Source: SHZL01 sp963784425 | GTDB lineage: Bacteria; Pseudomonadota; Gammaproteobacteria; Xanthomonadales; SZUA-36 | Length of the DNA: 47,380 nt | Assembly (NCBI GenBank): GCA_963784425.1 | Contig: CAWARM010000001.1 | Span: 1-47,380 of the forward strand | Direction of reading: 5' to 3' | Shown here: piece by piece, positions 16,423 through 25,413 of the stretch | Layout: every line of letters starts with the position of its first letter | Position numbering within the stretch: the first letter of the stretch is position 1 | The notes under the pieces: model-generated | Told to the model about the DNA's origin: nothing | The model's input: the letters and a program-made list of their open reading frames with translations, nothing else | Database searches by the model: none | Made by a program: the position numbers and the translations under genes

Positions 16423-19419
16423 ATGCAACTACAAGAGAATAAATCAACAAAACGGATGCGTCTTGCACTATTGGCCATGCTGGCGACGGCATTTGCGCCC
16501 CTGGCGATCGCGCAGGACGAGGAAGCAAGCGATAAGGGAACCAAGGATGCTACCGTCGAGGAAGTCATCGTCACCGGTTCCCGCATCAAACGCACAGCAG
16601 AGGACCAGATGGCGCCGACTGGCGTGATCAGCGCTGATGTGTTTGATCAGCGTGGCTACGTGACCACTGCGGAAGCAATGAACCAATTCACCTCCAATGT
16701 TCCGGCACTGAACCAGGCTCCGGGTAATGGCGACTCCAGCGGTACGGGCCAGCAGTTCCCGAACCTGTTCAACCTGGGCACCGGCCGCACGCTGACCCTG
16801 GTAAACAGCCACCGGTTTGTCTCCTCTTCAGTCGGCCTCGGCGATAGCCAGGTTGACGCCAATATCATTCCTACCGGCCTGCTCGACCGGATTGAAGTTG
16901 TGCAGGCTGGCGGCGCGGCGGTTTATGGATCCGACGCAATCGCCGGCGTGGTCAACTACATCCTCAAGGAAGATTTTGACGGTTTCGAGGTTGACGCCCA
17001 GTACGGCAACGGCAAGCACGGTGATTACGACCAGCAGAACTACCGCGCCACCTGGGGCATGAACTTCGACGACGACCGTGGCAACATCGCGATCAATGCC
17101 GAGTACGCCTCCACACCTTCGCTGCTATTCAGCGACCGTACGCGCAGTAACCTGTCGCGCATTACCCAGGGCAATCCGCTCGATACCGGCCCGAACGACG
17201 GCATTCCGTCTGTGATAGAAGTCCTCGACGCGCACTTCTGGAACTTCAATGGCAATGGCGTGGTGTACAACATTCCGGCGCCACCGCCGTTCGCGCTGAC
17301 GCGCATCAACGGATCGCCCATCCAGTTTGCAGCGGATGGTAGCCTCATCCCCTACGATCCGGGCGCGATTCTTGGCATACCCTTCGCCAAGGGTGGTGAC
17401 GGCTTCCGCTACAGCGAGCTGGCGGGCCTGCGCACGGGAGTCGACCGGTTCAACACCATGCTGGTCGGGCACTATGACGTTAACGACAGCATTACGCTGC
17501 GCACGGAGTTGCTGTACTCGCACACCCGCGGAGAGGAAATTCCGCAAGGCTATCCGCGCACCGTGCTGAACGGACCGGCGCCACCGAACGGCGCCATCAT
17601 GATTTTCAATTTCAATCCCTTCCTGACCGACGAGTCCCGGAATGCGCTGAGCGCCGCCAGCCCGGCGTTCGCAGCGGGAGCGCCGCTGTGGCTGTCGCGG
17701 CATTTCTACTACGACCTGTTTCCTTCCAACGTCCAGAGGACAACCACGGACACGTATTTTGGCCTGTTGAGCGCCGAGGGTAATTTCGATGGAGCAGGGC
17801 GCGAGTGGGACTGGACGGTGCAGGCCACGTTTGGCCACGTTAAGGGCGAAACCTCGGCATGGAATGCAGACAACGAGAAATTTGCCAATGCTATTTTCGC
17901 CATACCCGGCCCCGGTGGACCGGCCTGCCTGATCAACTTCGACGGCGACCCGACCAATGATGATTCGGCTTGCGCGCCCATCAACCCTTTTGGTCCGGGC
18001 AATATCAGTCCTGAAGCATCAGCCTATGTTTCCGTGCTCACGGGCCAGAAATACACCAACGACCAGTTCGATTTCCTGGCAACGATGGGCACCAGCCTGT
18101 TTGACCTGCCGGCCGGCGGGGTGCAGACCGTGTTTGCTTACGAGCATCGCGGAGAGGACGCGGATTTCACGCCGTTTGAAGCGAACCAGCTGGGCTTGAC
18201 CGGTTCCGGCATCATGGAAATCCCGCAGTCCGGCTCGTATCACACCAATGAACTGTCGGCCGAAGTGCTGGTGCCGATCATCGGCGGCGACACAGCCATG
18301 ACCGGATTTGAAGTGGTGGAGCTCAGCGGCGCCTACCGTTACGTGGACAATTCCATCGCCGGTTCCGAATCGGTATGGAACCTGGGCTTGCGCTGGCAGG
18401 TCATCCAGGACATCACGCTGCGGGCCACTCTGAGCCAAAATTTCCGCGCCCCGACCCTGACGCAACTGCTGGCGCCGATCACCGTGGGTGCCAATTCAGT
18501 CGGTGACGACCCATGCGACAGCGACAACATTACGTCCGGCTCCAACCCTGACGTACGCCTGGCTAATTGCCAGGCCGAGTGGGCAGCACATCCGGAGTAT
18601 GGCTCGCTGGATGGCTTCCAGGACCCGTCGGAGAATTTCACCCTGGCCGAGGTGACCTCGGGCGGTAATCCCGACCTGAACAATGAGACTTCCGATACCA
18701 CCACTTACGGCATCGTGCTGACGCCAACATTTGCACCTGGCCTGCTGTTTTCCGTGGACCGCATCGAGATTGACTTGCATAACGGTCTCGAAGCGTTCGC
18801 CCCGGCGGACTTTATGGCCGCCTGCTATGACTCGGAGCCACAGCCGGCGGGCATCTGCGGCACCTTCACCCGGGCCGCGGACTCCACGATATCCTATCCG
18901 GCCGGCTCGGTGGTCACCGCCCTGTCCACCACCTTCAACGCCGGCATCATCAAGTACCGCGGCGAATACTACGTGCTCGATTACCAGTTGCCTTTGGATG
19001 ACCAGTTTGGCACGGGCCCGGGAATCCTGTCGTTCACGGTGGCGGCCACGCATAATTCGAAGCTCGAGACCGCGGTGACTGGCACGGACTTCGTGAGCGA
19101 GGATGGCACGGTAACGCAACCCGACTGGGTCAGCAGTCTCACCATCAACTGGGGTATCGGCCCGGCACTGCTAAGCTACCAGTTGTACTTCCTGAGCAGT
19201 GGGCTCGCAGCGCCGGATGCGACCATCGAGAATAATCCGCACCCCGATATTGCCAGCAATGTCACTCAATCGCTGTCACTGCAATGGGACGTATCTGAGG
19301 CGGTGACGATACGCGGCGGCGTGATCAACCTGACAGATGAACAACCGTCCTATCCGACGATAGCGTATGGTGACATCCTGGGCAGACGCTGGTTTGCCGG
19401 GGTAACGGCGCGCTTCTAG
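16423..19419 (+). CDS. TonB-dependent outer-membrane receptor
   Basis: The start is set at the ATG at 16423, just behind a GAGGAG site, which gives 998 residues with a signal peptide (MQLQENKSTKRMRLALLAMLATAFAPLAIA, cleaved before QDEE). An earlier in-frame ATG at 16384 lacks a ribosome site. VEEVIVTGSRIKRT is a TonB-box-like segment leading into the plug domain (AEAMNQFTSNVPAL, then DRIEVVQAGGAAVYGSDAIAGVVNYIL). The remainder is a long beta-barrel with a terminal GRRWFAGVTARF, ending in Phe as outer-membrane barrels do. It imports a substrate using TonB energy. The neighbours (peptidases, amino acid permease, aminotransferases) suggest peptides or modified amino acids rather than iron chelates. 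Confidence 0.92.
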   Translation: MQLQENKSTKRMRLALLAMLATAFAPLAIAQDEEASDKGTKDATVEEVIVTGSRIKRTAEDQMAPTGVISADVFDQRGYVTTAEAMNQFTSNVPALNQAPGNGDSSGTGQQFPNLFNLGTGRTLTLVNSHRFVSSSVGLGDSQVDANIIPTGLLDRIEVVQAGGAAVYGSDAIAGVVNYILKEDFDGFEVDAQYGNGKHGDYDQQNYRATWGMNFDDDRGNIAINAEYASTPSLLFSDRTRSNLSRITQGNPLDTGPNDGIPSVIEVLDAHFWNFNGNGVVYNIPAPPPFALTRINGSPIQFAADGSLIPYDPGAILGIPFAKGGDGFRYSELAGLRTGVDRFNTMLVGHYDVNDSITLRTELLYSHTRGEEIPQGYPRTVLNGPAPPNGAIMIFNFNPFLTDESRNALSAASPAFAAGAPLWLSRHFYYDLFPSNVQRTTTDTYFGLLSAEGNFDGAGREWDWTVQATFGHVKGETSAWNADNEKFANAIFAIPGPGGPACLINFDGDPTNDDSACAPINPFGPGNISPEASAYVSVLTGQKYTNDQFDFLATMGTSLFDLPAGGVQTVFAYEHRGEDADFTPFEANQLGLTGSGIMEIPQSGSYHTNELSAEVLVPIIGGDTAMTGFEVVELSGAYRYVDNSIAGSESVWNLGLRWQVIQDITLRATLSQNFRAPTLTQLLAPITVGANSVGDDPCDSDNITSGSNPDVRLANCQAEWAAHPEYGSLDGFQDPSENFTLAEVTSGGNPDLNNETSDTTTYGIVLTPTFAPGLLFSVDRIEIDLHNGLEAFAPADFMAACYDSEPQPAGICGTFTRAADSTISYPAGSVVTALSTTFNAGIIKYRGEYYVLDYQLPLDDQFGTGPGILSFTVAATHNSKLETAVTGTDFVSEDGTVTQPDWVSSLTINWGIGPALLSYQLYFLSSGLAAPDATIENNPHPDIASNVTQSLSLQWDVSEAVTIRGGVINLTDEQPSYPTIAYGDILGRRWFAGVTARF

Positions 19420-19435
19420 CAGGAGCAAGGTCATG

Positions 19436-19463
19436 GCGCCCCGGATCAAGTCTGGGGTGACGC
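19436..19463. repeat. Palindromic CCCGGATCAAG-type repeat
   Basis: GCGCCCCGGATCAAG is followed by TCTGGGGTGACGC: imperfect 7-bp arms CCCCGGA and TCTGGGG around a short loop. It resembles a dispersed palindromic repeat common in Proteobacteria (translated as SVTPDLIRG on the minus strand). It sits between the convergent receptor and class V aminotransferase genes, where it may also help end transcription. Confidence 0.55.
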
Positions 19464-19469
19464 TGCGGA

Positions 19470-20702
19470 TCACGGCCGGCCGAGCGCGGCCAGCAGCGTG
19501 TCGATATCCCCCATGTCATTGAATACCGAAGGCGTGACGCGGAACCGGTTCTTCGACACGGTGATCTGGACCTTCGCGTCCTCCAGTCGCTTACCCAGCA
19601 CTTCCGCCGCATTGGGCAAGGCACAGGTCACGATGGGCGCCCGCGATTCGGCTGGGGTAATCACGTCGAAGCCACGCTCGGGCAATTCCTGCTTGAGGCG
19701 TGCGACCATGGTCTGCGCATGGGCCTGGATGTTTTCCACGCCCACCTGTGCCAGGTAATCCAGCGAGTGCTGCAAAATGGCGATACCCGTGTGCGCATGG
19801 GTGCCCAGCGCGAACAGGCCGGTGGCATTTTCCTGGAAGGCGAAATCGACGATGGTATCGCCGGGAGGATCGAAGGGGTACACGTGGGGCTGAAAAACGC
19901 TCATGCCGTAGTATCCGTAGTTTGTGCGTTTCAACCGTGCCTGAACGTCCTTGCGGACGTACAGGAATCCCACGCCGAATTCGCCCATCAACCACTTGTA
20001 GCTGGCCCCCGCAGCAAGGTCGACGCCAGTCGCATGCAGGTCCACGGGTATGCAGCCTACGGCATGGATGATGTCGGCATAAACCAGTGCGCCGGCTGCG
20101 TGCGCGATGTCGCACACCGCTTTAAGATCGTGTTCGAAGCCGTTGATGGTTGAAACCAGCGACAATGAAACCAGGCTGGTGCCGGGCGTGATCGCTTTCT
20201 TCATCTCATCCAGGGGAATGCGGCCGTCGCGCGCCCGCACCCAGGTAACCTGCATGCCCTGGCGTTGCATTTCCGCGTACAGCGGCAGGGAACCGAAGAA
20301 ATGCAGAGTGTCGGTGACGATGTGTTTGCCAGCTTCCGGGAATCCCAGCGATCGCAGGAACATCTGTTCGGCTGCCGTGGTGCTTTGCACAAACGTGACT
20401 TCGTCCACGTCGGCGTTGACCAGGCGCGCGTATTTCTCCAGCAGGCCCTCGTCATTGCGGTCATAGCTCGCGGCGGCCGGTTCAAGAGCCCGATGCGCCA
20501 GGTACTTGTGCGCCTCAGCCTGGGCGCCCAGGCTGAGCGGGTGCTGCGAACCGGAGTCCAGGTAAGTGATGTCGGTGCTGGCGAATCCCTGCTTGAATGG
20601 CAGAGTGGCACTGTTTGGCGCCTGCGGCACGGCCGCCAGCGCATACTTCGCCAGTGGCAGGGAACCTGCTGCCAGCAGGAGCTTTCGGCGACTGAGATTC
20701 AT
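19470..20702 (-). CDS. Tat-exported class V aminotransferase-fold PLP enzyme
   Basis: The 410-residue protein begins MNLSRRKLLLAAGSLPLAKYALA, a twin-arginine signal with a short hydrophobic core, so a folded PLP enzyme is likely exported to the periplasm. Fold-type I landmarks are D210 and H213 in YADIIHAVG, K236 in GASYKWLMGEFG (the Schiff-base lysine), and a late FRVTPSVFND. The family includes cysteine desulfurases, isopenicillin N epimerases and kynureninase relatives; with this signal and context an epimerase or amino-acid lyase acting on imported peptides is plausible. It is the only minus-strand gene in the module and is divergent from the Lrp/AsnC gene across 204 bases. Confidence 0.83.
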   Translation of the reverse strand: MNLSRRKLLLAAGSLPLAKYALAAVPQAPNSATLPFKQGFASTDITYLDSGSQHPLSLGAQAEAHKYLAHRALEPAAASYDRNDEGLLEKYARLVNADVDEVTFVQSTTAAEQMFLRSLGFPEAGKHIVTDTLHFFGSLPLYAEMQRQGMQVTWVRARDGRIPLDEMKKAITPGTSLVSLSLVSTINGFEHDLKAVCDIAHAAGALVYADIIHAVGCIPVDLHATGVDLAAGASYKWLMGEFGVGFLYVRKDVQARLKRTNYGYYGMSVFQPHVYPFDPPGDTIVDFAFQENATGLFALGTHAHTGIAILQHSLDYLAQVGVENIQAHAQTMVARLKQELPERGFDVITPAESRAPIVTCALPNAAEVLGKRLEDAKVQITVSKNRFRVTPSVFNDMGDIDTLLAALGRP

Positions 20703-20790
20703 CGACAGACCTCGCTAACTGAGTCATTGAAGGGGTTAGGCCCAAGCGTAACGGGAGATGCCGGCAATTCCCATGCTAAATTGAGACGAA

Positions 20791-20818
20791 CGCGGGTAGG
20801 CCCGCGCATAAAAAATGC
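20791..20818. promoter_or_regulatory. Adjacent hairpins in the divergent aminotransferase/asnC intergenic region
   Basis: CGCGGG TAGG CCCGCG (20791-20806) runs straight into the AT-rich dyad GCAT AAAAA ATGC (20806-20818). They lie in the only divergent promoter region of the module, about 90 bases from each start. A binding site for the adjacent Lrp/AsnC regulator is a reasonable guess. Neither side has the T-run of a terminator. The rest of 20703-20906 shows nothing I can name. Confidence 0.3.
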
Positions 20819-20906
20819 ACAAATGGCTGTAGCAGGCGGAGCTGGAAGCACATTTTCAGCGCATGACTCGTTTGTTAGCGCCGCAGATTACGCATAAACT
20901 ATCTGG

Positions 20907-21398
20907 ATGACGGAAGAATTCTCACGATTCGATCGGAAGATCCTCGAACAAATGCAAAAGGATTGTTCGATCAGTTCCACTGACCTGGCCGAACGCGTCG
21001 GGCTTTCCCAATCACCTTGCTGGCGGCGCCTGCAACGCCTCAAGGACGAAGGCTACATCAAGAAACAGGTAGCGATCCTGGACCGGCACAAGTTCGGTTC
21101 CAGCCTGTACATACTTGCTTATCTGAAAATGGCGACGCTGACCGAGAAACAACGGGCGGAGTTCCTGCGCAGTATCCAGGTGATTCCGGAAATCCTCGAA
21201 TGCCACACCGTGTTCGGCGAGATGGATATCGTGATGAAAATCGTCGCCCAGTCGCTGGAGTGGTACCAGAGATTTATCTTTGAGACGATCCTGAAACTGC
21301 CCGGCGTGCAGGACATCCAGTCCACTGTCACGCTGGTCGAACTGAAATCCACCACCGAGATTCCGCTGGGAGGCATCCGGCTCAGCGCGCGCGACTAA
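20907..21398 (+). CDS. Lrp/AsnC family transcriptional regulator
   Basis: The protein is 163 residues, normal for the family. The N-terminal helix-turn-helix (RKILEQMQKDCSISSTDLAERVGLSQSPCWRRLQRLKDEGYIKKQVAIL, cut here only for description of residues 9-57) is the classical AsnC reader. The C-terminal RAM ligand-binding domain contains IPEILECHTVFGEMDIVMKI and ends with the STTEIPL segment. These proteins form octameric assemblies that respond to amino acids. Position and orientation suggest it controls the peptide module on its right and the divergent aminotransferase on its left. Confidence 0.9.
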   Translation: MTEEFSRFDRKILEQMQKDCSISSTDLAERVGLSQSPCWRRLQRLKDEGYIKKQVAILDRHKFGSSLYILAYLKMATLTEKQRAEFLRSIQVIPEILECHTVFGEMDIVMKIVAQSLEWYQRFIFETILKLPGVQDIQSTVTLVELKSTTEIPLGGIRLSARD

Positions 21399-21413
21399 AT
21401 TTTTCGACTTATC

Positions 21414-21430
21414 ATTTGCCCGCGGCAAAT
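21414..21430. terminator. Short hairpin after the Lrp/AsnC gene
   Basis: ATTTGCC (21414-21420), loop CGC and GGCAAAT (21424-21430) form a perfect 7-bp stem 15 bases after the regulator's stop. The following TTATGCG is a poor U-tract, so it may be a weak terminator or a processing hairpin before the peptidase operon. Confidence 0.35.
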
Positions 21431-21523
21431 TTATGCGTTCCCGCGAAGCACGGACTTTCAAACCGCATAGTAAACCCCAGCCGCGGTGAATAAGGTGGGG
21501 GCTGCAATGCGGAGGAGCTGAAC

Positions 21524-23107
21524 ATGCAGCGCGCCACTCTCACATTCATGGCCCTGGCGGGCGTGCTGCTGGCCATTGCCTGTGTTCCGGCCTGCGCTCC
21601 GGTAAAGCGTGTACAGCCGGCTGAAACCGTTGCTGCGGTGGCAGAACAGCAGCCAGACCTTGCAAGGATTCCGGTAACCGGCGTCGAGTTTCCCGTGGTT
21701 ACTCACCACCAGGGTGTCTTCAATGGCAAACGCGTCTCGTACACCGCAACCGTGGCAGCCCTCGACGTTGCTGATGCCGAAGGCAAACCTGGCGCCCGCA
21801 TTGTCAGCATTTCGTATGTGGCCGATCCGGAACTCGCCGTCGCCGATTCGAAGCCGCTGGCGGCCAAGCGGCCTGTTATGTTCGTGTGGAACGGCGGCCC
21901 GATTTCACCCTCGGTGTATCTGCACATGGGCGCCTTCGGCCCGAAACGGGTGGCATTTTCCAATGACCTCAAGGCCGACCCCGCGATGGCCCTGCTGGTC
22001 GATAACCCTTACTCGATACTCGATGTGGCGGACCTCGTGTACTTTGACCCCGCCGGAACCGGTCTCAGCCGTACCTTGCCCGGCAAACCCCTTGAGGACT
22101 ACTTTTCCATCGTAGCGGATGCCCAGCAAACTGCCGCGTTCATCGCTGCCTGGCTCAAGGCTAACCAGCGGACCGATTCACCGGCGTATATTTTCGGCGA
22201 GAGCTACGGTACCAACCGTGCAGTTGAGACGGCGGGTCAGCTTGCCCAGTTGCCTGAACCGATCCTTCTCGACGGCGTCGTGCTGTTTGGTGAGGCGGTG
22301 AACATCATCGAGTACGCGCAGCGGCCGCTCAACATCATGTCCTACGTCGTATCGCTGCCTACTCTGGCGGCGATCGGCTGGTACTACGGCAAGGCCGACA
22401 GCGGCGGAGCCAGCCTCGCATCTTTTACTGAGTCGGCCTGGCAGTATGCGCAGACCGATTATTTCGCTGCATTGTTCCAGGGCAACAACCTGCCGCCAAG
22501 ACGCTTGCGACAGGTGGCCGAGCGGCTCGAACAATTCACCGGGTTGCGCGCGGAAGTCTTCATCGACAAGCGGCTGCGCGTGTCCAAGGAATTGTATCGG
22601 GTGGAGCTGTTCAAGGACGAGGGCCTCGTGATTGGGCGCAGCGACGGCCGTTACGTAGGTCCGGCCAAAGTCGAAGGCGCCGGGGAAGGCGCGCCGCCGC
22701 CCGACCCGGCGGCGGGACTGGCCCTCGCGCTGGAGGGGGCCTTCCGCAGCTACCTCGTCACCGATCTGGGCTTGCCTTCGGCGGAAGAGTATGTGACCGC
22801 GTCGCCGGTACAAGGCCTTGACGACTGGAACTGGAAGGACCGCACGCCGTTCTCGCAGTTCGCCTACGGTGACACCCTGGGTTTGCTGCTGGAGAAGAAT
22901 CCGCGCGCTCGTGTGCAGGTGACGGCCGGCTACTTCGACACCATGACCACCATCGGCGCGACGCGCTACCTGGTCGACCAGGCGACCTGGCCGAGAGACC
23001 GGGTCGAACTCTTTTTTTACATTGGTGGCCACATGGCCTACTCCACCGACGACAGCGCGCGGGTCATGGCCGAGGACCTGCGGTCCCTGGTCGCCGCGAA
23101 GCGATGA
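21524..23107 (+). CDS. S10 family serine carboxypeptidase-like protein, probable lipoprotein (S10 copy 1)
   Basis: The 527-residue product starts behind a GGAGGAGCTG ribosome site. Its N-terminus is hydrophobic, with two possible lipobox cysteines (LAIAC and VPAC, residues about 20-25). S10 features are FVWNGGPISPSVYLHMGAFGPKRV (substrate-binding and oxyanion region), S227 in GESYGTNRA, D472 in AGYFDTMT and H503 in IGGHMAY, so the Ser-Asp-His triad looks complete. Family members remove C-terminal residues from peptides at acidic pH. It should act in the periplasm. It opens a co-directional run of nine genes, and its TGA overlaps the next ATG by four bases. Confidence 0.88.
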   Translation: MQRATLTFMALAGVLLAIACVPACAPVKRVQPAETVAAVAEQQPDLARIPVTGVEFPVVTHHQGVFNGKRVSYTATVAALDVADAEGKPGARIVSISYVADPELAVADSKPLAAKRPVMFVWNGGPISPSVYLHMGAFGPKRVAFSNDLKADPAMALLVDNPYSILDVADLVYFDPAGTGLSRTLPGKPLEDYFSIVADAQQTAAFIAAWLKANQRTDSPAYIFGESYGTNRAVETAGQLAQLPEPILLDGVVLFGEAVNIIEYAQRPLNIMSYVVSLPTLAAIGWYYGKADSGGASLASFTESAWQYAQTDYFAALFQGNNLPPRRLRQVAERLEQFTGLRAEVFIDKRLRVSKELYRVELFKDEGLVIGRSDGRYVGPAKVEGAGEGAPPPDPAAGLALALEGAFRSYLVTDLGLPSAEEYVTASPVQGLDDWNWKDRTPFSQFAYGDTLGLLLEKNPRARVQVTAGYFDTMTTIGATRYLVDQATWPRDRVELFFYIGGHMAYSTDDSARVMAEDLRSLVAAKR

Positions 23108-24084
23108 CGGCTTTCCGCGTCTACCGGGCGGAGGAGGTTCGCGCCCTGCTGGACTTCCCCGGGTGTATCCAGGCGATGCGCGCGGCCATGGCCGCGTTGT
23201 CGCGGGATGCAAGGGAGCAACCCCTGCGCAGTATTCAACGCGTGAGTGAAGGCCGGTTGTTTGGGCTGATGCCCGGGATGTCTTCCGACAGCGCCGGGTT
23301 CGGCGCCAAGCTGGTGAGTGTATTCCGGGATCCGGCACAGGGCGGGCGCTCGACCCACCAGGGTATTGTCGCGCTGTTCGAAGAGGAAACGGGCTCGGTC
23401 GTTTGCATCGCCGACGCCCATGAAATCACCCGTATTCGCACGGCGTGCGCCAGTGCCCTGGCCACCGACACGCTCGCGCGCCAGGGCGCATCCACCCTGG
23501 CCATATTCGGCTGCGGGACGCAGGCGGAAGCACACATCCGGGCGATTTCCCTGGTGCGACCGATAAGCCAGGTCCGCCTCTGGGGTCGCAGTGACGAAAT
23601 TGCGCAGGCCTTCGCGCGGCGCATGAGTGATGCGATCGGCATCGAGGTTACTGCGATGCGGGATCCGCGCGAAGCAGCGCACGGGGCGGACATCATCTGC
23701 ACGGTTACCGGTGCTGCCGAGCCCGTTCTCTGGCGCGACTGGGTCACGCCCGGCGCGCATATCAATGCGGTCGGGTCAAGTCACGCCGGTCCCGTGGAAA
23801 TAGATCCTGAACTGGTAGCAGCCAGCGCCTACTTCGTCGAGTACCGGCGTTCCGCGCTGGCAGCGGCGGCGGAGTTCCTGCGAGCCCGGGAACTGGGTTT
23901 GATCGGCGATGACCACATCCGCGCGGAGATCGGAGAAGTGCTGAATGGAACGGCACCGGGCCGGGTCGACCCGGCGGAGGTTACGTTGTACAAGTCGCTG
24001 GGCCATATCGTGCAGGACCTGGCGGCGGCACGTTACATCCATGAGCACGCCGTGCATGTATCAATCGACGGGGGCACGGTATAG
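23104..24084 (+). CDS. Ornithine cyclodeaminase/mu-crystallin family NAD(P)-dependent enzyme
   Basis: The 326-residue protein has no signal, so it is cytoplasmic. Family landmarks are DFPGCIQAMRAAM near the N-terminus, RIRTACASALATDTLAR at about 111-127, and the dinucleotide-binding turn IFGCGTQAEAHIRAI at about 135-149. The C-terminal half contains CTVTGAAEPVL and INAVGSSHAGPVEID. Members include ornithine and lysine cyclodeaminases, alanine dehydrogenase and ketimine reductases; the substrate here is open. Overlap with the S10 gene by four bases indicates coupled expression, and it likely processes an amino acid released by the peptidases. Confidence 0.85.
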   Translation: MTAFRVYRAEEVRALLDFPGCIQAMRAAMAALSRDAREQPLRSIQRVSEGRLFGLMPGMSSDSAGFGAKLVSVFRDPAQGGRSTHQGIVALFEEETGSVVCIADAHEITRIRTACASALATDTLARQGASTLAIFGCGTQAEAHIRAISLVRPISQVRLWGRSDEIAQAFARRMSDAIGIEVTAMRDPREAAHGADIICTVTGAAEPVLWRDWVTPGAHINAVGSSHAGPVEIDPELVAASAYFVEYRRSALAAAAEFLRARELGLIGDDHIRAEIGEVLNGTAPGRVDPAEVTLYKSLGHIVQDLAAARYIHEHAVHVSIDGGTV

Positions 24085-24191
24085 AGCAGAGATTATGCGC
24101 AAACCAAACCGAATCCTGCCCAGATTGAATAGCTAATTCGGTGCTAATCGGTAAATTAATTCGACACAAGGGCGGAAATTGCGCAAAACGG

Positions 24192-25376
24192 ATGAAAGCG
24201 ACGAACACAATGGTAATGGCAGGTGCGGGCGGCGAGGCCTACGTGCAGTGGGTGCGCCGTGCCGTGGCGCGTGCCATGCACAGCCACGAGGATGCCGGCA
24301 TGCTGTTCGGCAGCTCGGTCGAAGAGCCGGTGGAACTGCTGCGACAGACCGTTGAATCCGGATTCAGCTCGCCGATTACTTCGCGCTATACCAGCGTGTT
24401 CGTCGCCGGTAACCCATACGTGATGGAACAACTGGCCCAGGCGTATTCGGTCAACATCGAGCACATCCTGCCGACCACGGGCGCCACCGGTGCCTTGTCC
24501 CTACTCTATCGCGCCCACCTGTCGCCAGGCGATCACGTACTGGTTGAAAGCCCCGGCTTCGATCTGTTCGAAGACATCGCCCACGCTTTGCGGGCACATG
24601 TTGATTGTTTCAATCGCCGCGGCGACTGCTTTGAAATCGATCCGGATGAAATCGAGCGCCGCATCCAGAAAAACACCCGCCTGATCGTCCTGACGAATCT
24701 GCACAATCCCTCCGGAATGCTGGCTGGCGAAGACACTCTCCTTGCCGTGGCCCGGGTGGCAGAGCGCCACGATATCAAGGTGATCGTCGACGAGGTATAT
24801 GGTGAGTACGCCGATGCCAGCGTGCGTCCGCGCAGCGCTGCGCAGCTCTCGCCGAACCTGATAAGTGTCAGCAGCCTGACCAAGATTTATGGGCTGAGCA
24901 CGCTGCGTTGCGGCTGGATCGTGGCGGATCCGAACGTGCTGGCACCGGTCAGGGCTCTTAACGACCAGTTTGAATTCGGCGTGTCCAAGCTGTCGCACGC
25001 AGTGGCAGCACTGGTGCTGGAAAACCGCGCTGCATTTGATGACTACTGGCGTTCAACGATGGCGGCGGCGCGGCCTGTGATGCAGCAATACTTCGACCGC
25101 TGGCGAGACGAGGGACTGGTGTCAGGTCTGCTGCCGGAATATGGCTGCATCACCTTTCCGCGCCTGACCGGCATCACCGACACCCAGTCTTTCTCGGCCT
25201 GGCTGGCAGACCGGCACGGCGTGATCGTGGTGCCAGGCGAACTTTTCCGCGCGGCCGGTTATGTGCGCATCGGCTTTGCATTGCCCGCTCGTGAACTCGA
25301 CCTCGCGTTGTCGCATTTTACCGAGGGCCTGAAGGAATACCGCGCGATGGCTCCCCTCAGGCAGTATTCAGTCTGA
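24192..25376 (+). CDS. Class I/II PLP-dependent aminotransferase
   Basis: The product is 394 residues from the ATG at 24192; an upstream in-frame start at 24141 and later ATGs at 24210 and 24216 are alternatives, and no ribosome site decides. Fold-type I features are the TGATGALSLLYRA phosphate-binding turn, LTNLHNPSGML (Asn of the PLP pocket), VIVDEVYGEY (Asp) and K231 in SSLTKIYGLSTLRCGW (Schiff base), followed by an Arg-containing end GYVRIGFALPA. It is cytoplasmic. It probably transaminates amino acids freed from imported peptides. It follows the cyclodeaminase-like gene after about 107 bases that show no other feature. Confidence 0.86.
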   Translation: MKATNTMVMAGAGGEAYVQWVRRAVARAMHSHEDAGMLFGSSVEEPVELLRQTVESGFSSPITSRYTSVFVAGNPYVMEQLAQAYSVNIEHILPTTGATGALSLLYRAHLSPGDHVLVESPGFDLFEDIAHALRAHVDCFNRRGDCFEIDPDEIERRIQKNTRLIVLTNLHNPSGMLAGEDTLLAVARVAERHDIKVIVDEVYGEYADASVRPRSAAQLSPNLISVSSLTKIYGLSTLRCGWIVADPNVLAPVRALNDQFEFGVSKLSHAVAALVLENRAAFDDYWRSTMAAARPVMQQYFDRWRDEGLVSGLLPEYGCITFPRLTGITDTQSFSAWLADRHGVIVVPGELFRAAGYVRIGFALPARELDLALSHFTEGLKEYRAMAPLRQYSV

Positions 25377-25413
25377 GCGAGCTGCATGGGCCGCGAGCCA
25401 GCGCACGGCTCAC

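Noticed and set aside
20791..20806. A rho-independent terminator
   Set aside because: The stem CGCGGG/CCCGCG is sound, but it is followed by an A-run on the plus strand and has no T-run on either side. It also lies between divergent genes, where a terminator has no task.
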